Shown: piece by piece, positions 17,158 through 24,426 of the stretch
How the letters are laid out: every line of letters starts with the position of its first letter
How positions within the stretch are numbered: the stretch's first letter is position 1
DNA from: Hyphomicrobium_A sp963782555
Lineage (GTDB): Bacteria; Pseudomonadota; Alphaproteobacteria; Rhizobiales; Hyphomicrobiaceae
Length of the DNA: 64,000 bases
Assembly: GCA_963782555.1 (NCBI GenBank)
Contig: CAWAKB010000003.1
Coordinates: 496,001 to 560,000 of the forward strand
Direction of reading: 5' to 3'
The notes under the pieces: generated by a model
What the model was told of the DNA's origin: nothing
What the model saw: the letters and a program-made list of their open reading frames with translations, nothing else
The model's database searches: none
Program-made: the position numbers and the translations under genes

Positions 17158-18138
17158 TCAGTTTCCCGTCGGCTGGCGTCGACTTTTTGCCCCGCTGCCC
17201 TCTGTTGACTTCTCTGCGGCTCCATCGAGATTGATCCCGCACGTGTACTTGCCGCGGATGATCAGCGACATGCGAAACTTGTCATCGGATGGTGCCAGCG
17301 CTTGATGCGGGATGGATCCGTCGAAGGCGACGACCCGGTTCGGCTGAAATGCGATCCGATGCAACAGACGCTTGCGGTCGTTCTTGTCGTAGAGCAACAG
17401 ATCGCCGCTCGTGTCCTCGCCGAGGTAGACGAGAATCGACAAATCGTCGGGCGAATTGAGCTCGCAGTCGGCGTGCATGGATGCGTCCTGTCCGCGCCAT
17501 TGGCCATTGAGGCCGATGTACTCTGGTATCGTGATGGTCACGTCGAGCTTGCGGAACAGAGTGGCGAGCGCCGAGTAGAGCACGGGTGGCAGACCCGTCC
17601 AGCCGCCGCTGCGCCGCCACGCCTCGATATAGGAGGCGCCCCATATGCGATGCAGCGCCATGCCCTTCTCGTTGTAGGTCGAGTTGGTCAGCATCCAATG
17701 CGGCGTCTGCAGCGCCCACTGCTCCAAAATGTGCAACTGCGTGCTGGAGAAGACGTCGTCGAAGACGAGCGTACGATCGACAATGTTGGAAAAATCGGCG
17801 GTGCCCGCCGTCGCAGTCTCGACGCTCACGGGCAAGGAGCGCTCCTCGTCATCGCTGGAAGGCGTTGCCACGGCGTCAGCTGCCGGCGTTTCTTCGACGG
17901 GCTCACTCAGGTTGGGACGGCCCGGGTGCGAGCCGTTGATGAAGTGCTCGGACGGCGGAGCCATCGGCAGCATATTGGCATAATCTCTGAGGCTCTTCAG
18001 GTCCGCTTCGGACGTGTCCTTGATTTGGCCTGCGAGCCCATGGTAGGCGTTCCAAACCGCGTCAACGTAAGCAAGGACGCGCCGTGCCTCCTCAGCATAG
18101 AGGTCGCTCGAGTTCCTCGCGGCCGGTGATTTGCACAT
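17158..18138 (-). CDS. 2-oxoglutarate/Fe(II) oxygenase, prolyl-4-hydroxylase-like (326 aa)
   Basis: The C-terminal ~200 residues are a prolyl-4-hydroxylase-like double-stranded beta helix: 'DASMHADCELNS' supplies His 222 and Asp 224, 'VVAFDGSIPHQAL' supplies His 278, and 'DDKFRMSLIIRGKY' supplies the 2-oxoglutarate-binding Arg 289. The ~115 N-terminal residues are helical then Pro/Ser/Glu-rich and not part of the catalytic fold. The ATG at 18138 overlaps the upstream 122-aa gene by 47 bp, which is long; the next Met (17973) would remove the helical part. Operon position between the 122-aa gene and the TIGR02466 enzyme suggests a common function. The substrate is unknown. Confidence 0.82.
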   Translation of the reverse strand: MCKSPAARNSSDLYAEEARRVLAYVDAVWNAYHGLAGQIKDTSEADLKSLRDYANMLPMAPPSEHFINGSHPGRPNLSEPVEETPAADAVATPSSDDEERSLPVSVETATAGTADFSNIVDRTLVFDDVFSSTQLHILEQWALQTPHWMLTNSTYNEKGMALHRIWGASYIEAWRRSGGWTGLPPVLYSALATLFRKLDVTITIPEYIGLNGQWRGQDASMHADCELNSPDDLSILVYLGEDTSGDLLLYDKNDRKRLLHRIAFQPNRVVAFDGSIPHQALAPSDDKFRMSLIIRGKYTCGINLDGAAEKSTEGSGAKSRRQPTGN

Positions 18139-18460
18139 CTAGCAGATTGTCATACTCGAGCTCGGTCACGACGGAGTTGATGAGACCATAGGAGAAGAGC
18201 TTGAGATCGGCCATGAGTTGATTCTGCGGTGTCGCCGAGGGCGGCGGCACTTGCTTTCCGATAAAGGTCGCAACCTCCTTGATTTCGCTCTCGGTGAGCG
18301 CATGTACGCTGCTGCCAACGCGGCGCAAGGCGCGCTCTTGGGTCACGGACAAGGCGTCGTAGGCGAAGTTGAGGCGTGGCTTTTCGGCGTTGTTGAGCTG
18401 CCAGCGGCGGCCTTGCGCATTCTCGACCCGCAGGACGCCGTTTTCGTACTCCATTCTCAT
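18092..18460 (-). CDS. Small hypothetical protein of the oxygenase operon (122 aa)
   Basis: Unrecognised soluble protein. It begins with a beta-like segment 'MEYENGVLRVENAQGRRWQL', then helices ('VTQERALRRVGSSVHALTES', 'LKLFSYGLINSVVTELEYDN'). Its ATG overlaps the stop of the 87-aa gene in an ATGA arrangement and its end overlaps the next oxygenase by 47 bp, so it is embedded in the operon. It may be an accessory or substrate protein for the oxygenases; that is inference from position only. Confidence 0.6.
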   Translation of the reverse strand: MRMEYENGVLRVENAQGRRWQLNNAEKPRLNFAYDALSVTQERALRRVGSSVHALTESEIKEVATFIGKQVPPPSATPQNQLMADLKLFSYGLINSVVTELEYDNLLDVQITGREELERPLC

Positions 18461-18720
18461 GTCTTACCCTCAGGCCCAGTTTCCTGCGCACCATCCTCCT
18501 CAATGCCGGCGGCACGACCGACGAGGAGCGAGAGCAGGAACTGCTCTCGCTCTCGTCCAATCCGAGATCGCGATTTATGCGCCAGGATGAGCAAATGCCA
18601 GCCGCTCAAATCCGTTGTCTTTCGCTCCTCTAGGTCATTCTGATCATAGTGATGGTATCGCAGAACACACCCATCTCGGCGCCAGGCATCCACCCCGCTC
18701 TGGAGTAAGGACAAGCTCAT
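18457..18720 (-). CDS. Small hypothetical protein of the oxygenase operon (87 aa)
   Basis: Short unrecognised frame whose ATG (18720) overlaps the AraC-type gene's stop and whose stop overlaps the next ATG (18460), both as ATGA. That double coupling is the main evidence that it is translated. The sequence ('VDAWRRDGCVLRYHHYDQND', 'SGWHLLILAHKSRSRIGRER') is basic with no domain, signal peptide or clear membrane helix. It could be a decayed remnant kept in frame. Confidence 0.4.
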   Translation of the reverse strand: MSLSLLQSGVDAWRRDGCVLRYHHYDQNDLEERKTTDLSGWHLLILAHKSRSRIGREREQFLLSLLVGRAAGIEEDGAQETGPEGKT

Positions 18721-19166
18721 CGGCGCCAAACCGCCTGACGCATTTGGAACGCCCTGGGGGAGCAGCCAAACCGCCGCTTGAATGCCCGGTTGAAGCCCGA
18801 GATGTCGCGAAATCCCCAGCGCCGTGCTAGCGACGCTATATGCTCCCGCTGCGTCGGTTCGGAAATCAGGGCCTCACACACCTCCTCCAAGCGCCGAACG
18901 GTGACATAGGTGCCGAAAGTCATACCTGCAGCGGCGAAGACCTTGTGCACGTAGCGTTTGGATATGTGGAATTCATTGGCAACGCGACCCGGAGCAAGAT
19001 GGGGATCCTCAATGTGTTCATCGATGAACCGCAGCATTGTGCGCAGCAGGCAACGAGTGAGTTCAGTTCCACCGCGGAGGCTCACCGGGGGACACGCACC
19101 CTCCAATTGCGGGACCGCCATGGATACCTTTTGAGGAGGTATCGGCTCAGCGCGCCAATCGGGCAC
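18717..19166 (-). CDS. AraC-family regulator, DNA-binding domain only (149 aa)
   Basis: Contains a complete AraC/XylS C-terminal domain with two helix-turn-helix units: 'LAPGRVANEFHISKRYVHKV' and 'HIASLARRWGFRDISGFNRA' with the signature '...FNRAFKRRFGCSPRAFQMR'. The usual ~170-residue N-terminal sensing domain is absent: an in-frame stop lies about 25 bp upstream of the GTG start. It is either a naturally short form or a truncated regulator. It heads the operon 87-aa / 122-aa / P4H-like / TIGR02466 oxygenase through ATGA overlaps, so it may be co-transcribed with the genes it once controlled. Confidence 0.75.
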   Translation of the reverse strand: MPDWRAEPIPPQKVSMAVPQLEGACPPVSLRGGTELTRCLLRTMLRFIDEHIEDPHLAPGRVANEFHISKRYVHKVFAAAGMTFGTYVTVRRLEEVCEALISEPTQREHIASLARRWGFRDISGFNRAFKRRFGCSPRAFQMRQAVWRR

Positions 19167-19221
19167 TGGATGTTTCCCTGCTCGCCCCAGCTACCCCTAC
19201 TCGTGTGACAATAGTGATCGT

Positions 19222-19260
19222 CGTACCCCTCGCATGGCCGAAGCCATGCCGAGGGGTACG
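19222..19260. other. Strong 17-bp-arm hairpin between amidohydrolase and AraC genes
   Basis: Two arms of about 17 nt with one bulged base and a short CGAA loop lie just past the stop of the amidohydrolase gene (minus strand). There is no T-run after it on either strand, so it may be a transcript-stabilising or Rho-assisted termination hairpin rather than an intrinsic terminator. Confidence 0.6.
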
Positions 19261-19272
19261 CGCTTGGCCCGA

Positions 19273-21148
19273 CTAGGGCCTCAGGCTATAGAGCGGAGCC
19301 ATCGTATTCTGTTCGTTGAAGCAGCACGACGTCAGCAATGGTGGCGCGTAAGGATTAACCGGCGTGTTCTTGCCCGCGAGAGCTATTGGCGTCGAGTTGA
19401 TCCTGTCGAGGATATTTTCGCGCGACCTGTTGATGTCTCGGATCAACTTGTCGACGTTCCAACCAACGAGCTCGTAGTTCCACACCTTAAACTCGCCCCT
19501 GACCATCACGTGCCGCACGTTGCTCGTATCCATCATCGTGACGATGGTTCCCGGCGCGTTATTGGCCGGCGCGATCCTGATGTCGTGGGTTTCCAGGAGG
19601 ACGATGTCAGCCTCGTAGCCTGGCTTCAACATACCCACCTTGCCTGCCAGGCCGCTTGCTGCCGCACCAGCCATTGTCATGACCTGAACCGTCTCATAGC
19701 AGGTCACAGACTGTGGCGCGAGAAGATGCCCCGGATCGGACACCGGGAACGCCAAATCACTGCTCAAGAGGCGCTGCATGTCAAAAAAGCCGCGCATTAG
19801 AAGGAAGGGATCGGCGCCGTTCTTGTTGCAGTCGACGTCCGGGCTGAGGCTCGGCATGATGCCATTGTTGAGGCACTCCTGGATCGGCGGGCGACCATGG
19901 CGCATTTGCATCTCAATGGAGACCGCGATCGAGACGTGCCCACCTTTCTCAGCGTACGTTTGCCACGCAGCAACATTGCCGGGGTTGGGATACCCAGTAT
20001 TCGATGCTCCAACTTGAGCCTCTGGTGCTGAAGGATCACCCCATCGCACGCAGTGAATCTGCGTCATTCTTGGACCAATTTCTGGGTCGTCCATTAGAGG
20101 ATCGAAGACAAAATTAGGGTTGGCAAGGTTATGCGCGTCGATCCAGGAGCCGTAATGCTTGGCGAGCTCCCAGCCCGAATAGGACTCGGTCGCGCCGGTC
20201 TGCACGTTCGTCACTGGGTTCTGGTTAGTCTGAAGACACAACGTCACCAGCTGATCGTCCGAGGGGAAGAACTCCTTCCTCAGCCGGCCGATGCCCCAGT
20301 CATCCGCGCCAATTGCCCCGGGGAACTCGTACCCGTTCGGGTCCGTTGCATGGCCGGTCCCGGCGCGGTTGAGGCCACCAGTGTAGGAGTAAAGGTTCCG
20401 CTGGCCGGAATCCATCAGGCCTTTGATCATGGCGTCGGTGTGCGCCGGGGTATGTGACGACTGCGAAGTGTCAGTCGCACACGTGATGCCGGCTTTAAGC
20501 TCCGCTAGTGAGGCTACGAGGTGAGCAATATACAGATCCTCGGGCTCCTGAGTCGGCTTCCCTATGTCCCAAACATTGCCATCGACGTCTGTCATCCGGC
20601 CCGAGTTCCACAGGTTCTGCATGTTGCTATAGGACTTCATAGGGCCACAAAGTTGGCTGCTGCTCCGGATCTGCCGCAAACGTGATATAACCATCGGCGT
20701 CCGCGGAGCGCTGTGGGGTTTCGTACTTGTGGTGATGCGTTGTAATAAACCCGGGCACAGCGATTAGGGTTGAGCAGTCGATAGTCTTGTCACCGCCTCC
20801 GAGATGTTTTCCGATCGCGAGGATTTTCCCGTCTTGGATTAAGATATCTGCTCCGCCCATATCGGTACTCGGATCCATCGTTAGAACGGCATAGCAGTTC
20901 TTCAGAAGAATTTTTTGCGTTCTATGAGGACGCCCGTGGTGCGGAGGAGGACCGCCGTGATCTCCATTCGGCTTCCAGCCCGCTACAGCCGGCAAGGCGA
21001 GCGACGCAGCAGTCAGTGACCCTACGGCAACCCCTGCAAGAAGACTGCGACGGCTCACATCTGTTAAGAGCGCCGGCGCGCCGATCGTATCGCTTCTCTT
21101 TGAAGGGGTGCCGTTGGTCTTTGCTTCTTTTGATTTGTCTTTCCTCAT
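19273..21148 (-). pseudogene. Tat-exported amidohydrolase (metal-dependent), interrupted by one frameshift
   Basis: Two consecutive frames form one protein of about 620 residues. The N-terminal part (21148 to ~20640) has the twin-arginine motif 'SRRSLLAGVAVG', a His-rich linker ('GDHGGPPPHHGRPHR') and the amidohydrolase entry strand 'IAVPGFITTHHHKYE' with the HxH metal motif. The C-terminal part (~20640 to 19273) continues as 'SYSNMQNLWNSGRMTDVDGN', carries later metal or substrate positions ('MTQIHCVRWG', 'LSPDVDCN') and ends with the usual 'GMLKPGYEADIVLLE' cap. The break is near 20635-20650, where a single-base change joins '...TLWP' to 'MKSYSN...'. It belongs to the chlorohydrolase/deaminase-like superfamily; the substrate is unknown. 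'AGGGAGAG' precedes the ATG at 21148. Confidence 0.8.
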
Positions 21149-21483
21149 CGCGCTGCTCTCCCTAGTTGCGCCGATGCACGGGCAGCCGACCCGGCATCTT
21201 ATGGTTATTTGCACCCGACGTCGGAGGGCACATGTATCCGCATCGGGCCCGGTTCGGTTGCGTCACTATTGTGATTAGTCGCAGATTCCCTCCCCGCACG
21301 GTGCCTACAGAGCCGCCGGTCGACCTTCGCGTACGAGGACCCCCGGAACTCAGTGCAGCACACGTCCTTCTTGTTAGGACAGCTTCTCCCGCAGATTGGC
21401 CGATCGAGACGGGCAGTGTCTATCACGATGCCGGCATGTGGTATAATCTTGCGGCTGCCGCTTTCGTTGTGCAGGCGTGAAGG
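21149..21483. promoter_or_regulatory. Divergent intergenic region, amidohydrolase / AraC regulator
   Basis: 335 bp between a minus-strand enzyme gene and a plus-strand AraC-type gene, the standard arrangement for an AraC activator and its target. Promoters and binding sites are expected here; I could not define specific repeats by eye. Confidence 0.5.
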
Positions 21484-22491
21484 TTGAGGGGGTTGGCCTT
21501 GGCTCAGAGAAGACTGCCCATCTTGGTGGACGGGAAGCCCAGCCACTACGGCGATGAGGTTGCACACTTCTCGAGCAGCGAGACGAGCTGGACAGGTTTT
21601 CTATTGGAAAAGCCGAGGTACCACCTGCCCGAGTTTCGCATGGACCGTGTCGAGCATCCTACTGACACGATCGGAATTTGCACAAACTCGACAATCACCG
21701 ACGTGGAATATCGCGTCGGCGCGAAGTTGCACCGATATACCGTTATGCCGGGCAAAATAAATATCTGCCCCAGAGGCTTTGAATACTCCTCGTTTGTGGC
21801 GCGGCATTCGGATAAAGTGCAGGCTTCAATTGTCGAATTGAATCGCGCTGTCCTACAGCGGCTTCTGGTGGGCTGCGAAGAACTCGCGACGATCAATCTC
21901 GCTTTTCGCGATGGATTTTTTGATACGGCGATCTGGCGGCTTATTCGAGCGATGGAAGAGGAAATAGCTGCCGGCTGTCCCTCCGGTAATGCATACGGCG
22001 AATCATTGTCGGTTGCGCTGTTGACCTACCTGTTGGCACGGTATTCGGTCGAGGCGCCGCAACAGCTTCCTAAGTGGCGTTTAACGGACTACCAGCTTCG
22101 GCTCGTAGTGAACTACATTCATGCGCATATTGAAGAAAATATAAGCTTGGCCCAGTTAGCAAGCTCGGCGGATACGGGAATTTATGAGTTCTGCCGCAGG
22201 TTCAAGAACACCACGGGTCTCACACCGCACCATTACTTGACCCAACTGCGGGTCGAGGAAGGCAAGCGGTTGCTCGCCGAGCAGCGTGCTTCGATTTCTG
22301 AAATCAGCCTTATGCTGGGCTTCGCCAATCAGAGCCACTTCACGCGCGTCTTCCACAAGATGACCGGCATCACTCCAAAGCAGTTTAGGGACGATATGGC
22401 CAGGACGGTCCTGCAAAGTCCGCAGGCGGTTTCTCGGGAATCGTCGAGCCACAGCCGTGGCAAGCGAGCGCCGCCTCGGAGCAATTCCTAG
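21484..22491 (+). CDS. AraC-family transcriptional regulator (335 aa)
   Basis: Full-length AraC/XylS-type protein. The N-terminal ~200 residues form the effector/dimerisation part ('KLHRYTVMPGKINICPRGFE'). The C-terminal domain has both helix-turn-helix units, 'ISLAQLASSADTGIYEFCRR' and 'SISEISLMLGFANQSHFTRV', with signature 'FHKMTGITPKQFRDD'. A basic 30-residue tail follows. The start is uncertain: the frame opens with TTG at 21484 and the first in-frame ATG (21643) would cut into the sensing domain. It is divergent from the amidohydrolase gene and is the best candidate for controlling it. Confidence 0.88.
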   Translation: MRGLALAQRRLPILVDGKPSHYGDEVAHFSSSETSWTGFLLEKPRYHLPEFRMDRVEHPTDTIGICTNSTITDVEYRVGAKLHRYTVMPGKINICPRGFEYSSFVARHSDKVQASIVELNRAVLQRLLVGCEELATINLAFRDGFFDTAIWRLIRAMEEEIAAGCPSGNAYGESLSVALLTYLLARYSVEAPQQLPKWRLTDYQLRLVVNYIHAHIEENISLAQLASSADTGIYEFCRRFKNTTGLTPHHYLTQLRVEEGKRLLAEQRASISEISLMLGFANQSHFTRVFHKMTGITPKQFRDDMARTVLQSPQAVSRESSSHSRGKRAPPRSNS

Positions 22492-23001
22492 CTACGGCCT
22501 ATTCATGCTGCGTGAGTGAGGATGCTTGGTGCTCACAATCTTCAATGCCCCTTAATTTGTGATCTCTCAGTTACGTTATGCACCTTTGGCGTTGACAAGC
22601 TTCGCGGCAGCCGTCGTTGCGCGCCCCTTCTTTGCATTGTGCTTTTGCAATATCTCTCTCTTCATGCTGCGACCGGCGCGCGTCGTGCCATTGCGAGCGC
22701 GGGCAGGGGTCAGCGCGGGATTACGTGAGGTGAGCGCACCAAAGCCAAGCTCATGCAGGCACTCCGGTGAGCGGACTTGGGCACCGGAACGTTGATCCGC
22801 GCTCGTTACAGCCCCTTATGGCATTAGGGAGACATTGAAGCACGCCCGGAACTGGTCCGCTAATCAACCAAGAGCTGTCGTGACGTGGTCGCGATCGGGG
22901 GGTAGGTCATTCTGACACCGGCGCTAACCGGTTGACGCGCCATGGCATGAACGTGGCCAGAATTGTCAGAATGGGCCTTGATATTGTTGGCAGTTCCGCC
23001 G
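22492..23001. other. Gene-poor right margin of the island
   Basis: About 500 bp with no credible gene between the AraC regulator and the tRNA 3' fragment. It contains the inverted repeat described at 22908-22973. Confidence 0.5.
22908..22973. repeat. 10-bp perfect inverted repeat near the attachment site
   Basis: CATTCTGACA at 22908-22917 is exactly inverted at 22964-22973, with 46 bp between. It lies about 30 bp from the tRNA 3' copy. It could be an accessory recombinase-binding element or an IS trace; a chance match cannot be excluded. Confidence 0.45.
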
Positions 23002-23047
23002 CTTCCTAATCTGAGGGTCACAGGTTCGAATCCTGTCGGGGTCACCA
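23002..23047 (+). other. Duplicated 3' half of tRNA-Arg(CCT): probable island attachment site
   Basis: The 46 nt read as a tRNA from the anticodon loop (CTTCCTAA), anticodon-stem 3' strand and variable loop, through a perfect T-arm (ACAGG, TTCGAAT, CCTGT), to the acceptor 3' strand and encoded CCA. The 5' half (D-arm, 5' acceptor, 5' anticodon stem) is missing: the preceding bases cannot pair. Tyrosine-recombinase islands that target tRNA genes leave exactly such a 3' copy at the distal end. The intact tRNA and integrase would then lie left of this window. Genes change from accessory to core-like at this point. Confidence 0.8.
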
Positions 23048-23106
23048 ATAAGGTCAGCGCTTAAGCGCCCAATTTCGACAGCGACCGGACGCAGCGCCAG
23101 CTCGTA

Positions 23107-24426
23107 TCAAGACTGGCGCGTTGCGGAGAGCTCGGTACCGGGCCCGGCCGGCGCGACGGCGTTGTTGGCCGCGAGGAGCTGGCCGAGCTCCTCAAAGGTC
23201 GCGTCGAGGTCGGCGAGCGGCAAAAGGATTGCGCGCGCGGCGGCATAGTCGGCGTATCTCGCGGGCTCGCGCATGCCCCATTGCGCCAGATTGATGCGCA
23301 GCAACGCCGTCAAATCCGCCGCGATCAAGCCAGCATAGCGGCGCGCGGCGGCAGCGCGGAACGGCCCCTGCCCCTGCAGGCCTTTTGGCGGCAATGGCAA
23401 AGGCGGGCGTGATGCCAGACGACCCGCGCGAGCCTCGCTCAACGATTGCGTGAAACGAACGAGCAGCGCCTGGATGACTTGGGAGACGCTGGTTGACGAG
23501 CTGTCAATGCCGGCGAGAAGCGCGCTGCGATCGCTTTCCCATGCCTTGAGGATCGCAGCCGCATCGATATTCAGGGGCCCCGGTGCCAATCGATGGAAGG
23601 TCAGGCGGGCGAGGTGGCGAATAATTCTTTCCGCCTTTCGGGCCCGGCGCCGACTGATGTCGGCGGCCCAGGCGGCAACGCGTTCCAGCACTGCGTCGGC
23701 GCTTTCGTCGGCAGATTGCGCGTCAAAGCTCCCAAGCTCGGATCGGCCAGCGCCCCGCGCCGTCACGAAGAGTACATCGCGGAACATGTCGCTTGTCGCA
23801 CCGCGCAAGCGCTGCTCCACCTTGGCGATGTCGTCTGCATGCCCAAGGGCATCCTTGTGGGTCGCAACGAGAAGGGCGTTGCGCCAGCAGCGGCGCGGCA
23901 AGGCAGTCCAGAGCGAGCGCTCGCTTTCCGTCCAGGCGCGGGTGGCGACCGTGCACCAGATGAAGATCTGTGCGTCGGGCTGATCGCCGCCGGGAACATA
24001 GCCGCTCGGCGTATCGAGGATCTCGAAGGCCGAGAGCCGCTCGTTTGGAATGCCGATCTCGATGCGCTTGAGCTGAAGCCCGCTCGGCAGCTGATCCAGG
24101 GTCTCCTCGGTCAGCCGATGGCGTCCCTTCTGGGTGATGGCGTCCAGCGACAAGCCATCGGCATGCTCGATGAGAATCGGCACATGCGTATTCATCACCA
24201 CACTCGATGGCAGAACGCCGGTGCCGAGAAGCAAATCGGCAACCGACGTTTTGCCCGAGTTCACCTCGCCCATGATGGCGACGCGCGGCGGCCGGGCCAG
24301 GACTTTCTCCATGCGCGCCAATCCTGCAATGCATATTTGCACGGCAGTCTCAGGCAACTTCAGCGTCTCGAGACGCAGCCGGGCGTTGTTTGCAAGCCCG
24401 CGTAGCTCGTTTGCCGTCAAGCTCAT
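23107..24426 (-). CDS. Dynamin-like GTPase, second of tandem pair (439 aa)
   Basis: GTPase domain in the N-terminal half: G1 'GEVNSGKTS' (about 53-61), G3 'DTPSG', G4-like 'THKD'. The long helical C-terminal region is typical of bacterial dynamin-like proteins, but is shorter than in its neighbour. The start at 24426 ('MSLTANELRG') overlaps the stop of the 740-aa dynamin in an ATGA arrangement, so the two are co-translated. Paired bacterial dynamins often form hetero-oligomers that bend or fuse membranes. No membrane helix is seen; the protein would attach peripherally. Confidence 0.85.
   Translation of the reverse strand: MSLTANELRGLANNARLRLETLKLPETAVQICIAGLARMEKVLARPPRVAIMGEVNSGKTSVADLLLGTGVLPSSVVMNTHVPILIEHADGLSLDAITQKGRHRLTEETLDQLPSGLQLKRIEIGIPNERLSAFEILDTPSGYVPGGDQPDAQIFIWCTVATRAWTESERSLWTALPRRCWRNALLVATHKDALGHADDIAKVEQRLRGATSDMFRDVLFVTARGAGRSELGSFDAQSADESADAVLERVAAWAADISRRRARKAERIIRHLARLTFHRLAPGPLNIDAAAILKAWESDRSALLAGIDSSSTSVSQVIQALLVRFTQSLSEARAGRLASRPPLPLPPKGLQGQGPFRAAAARRYAGLIAADLTALLRINLAQWGMREPARYADYAAARAILLPLADLDATFEELGQLLAANNAVAPAGPGTELSATRQS

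Noticed and set aside
22860..23048. Minus-strand frame starting 'MVTPTGFEPVTLRLG'
   Set aside because: This is the reverse translation of the tRNA 3' half, a well-known false protein.
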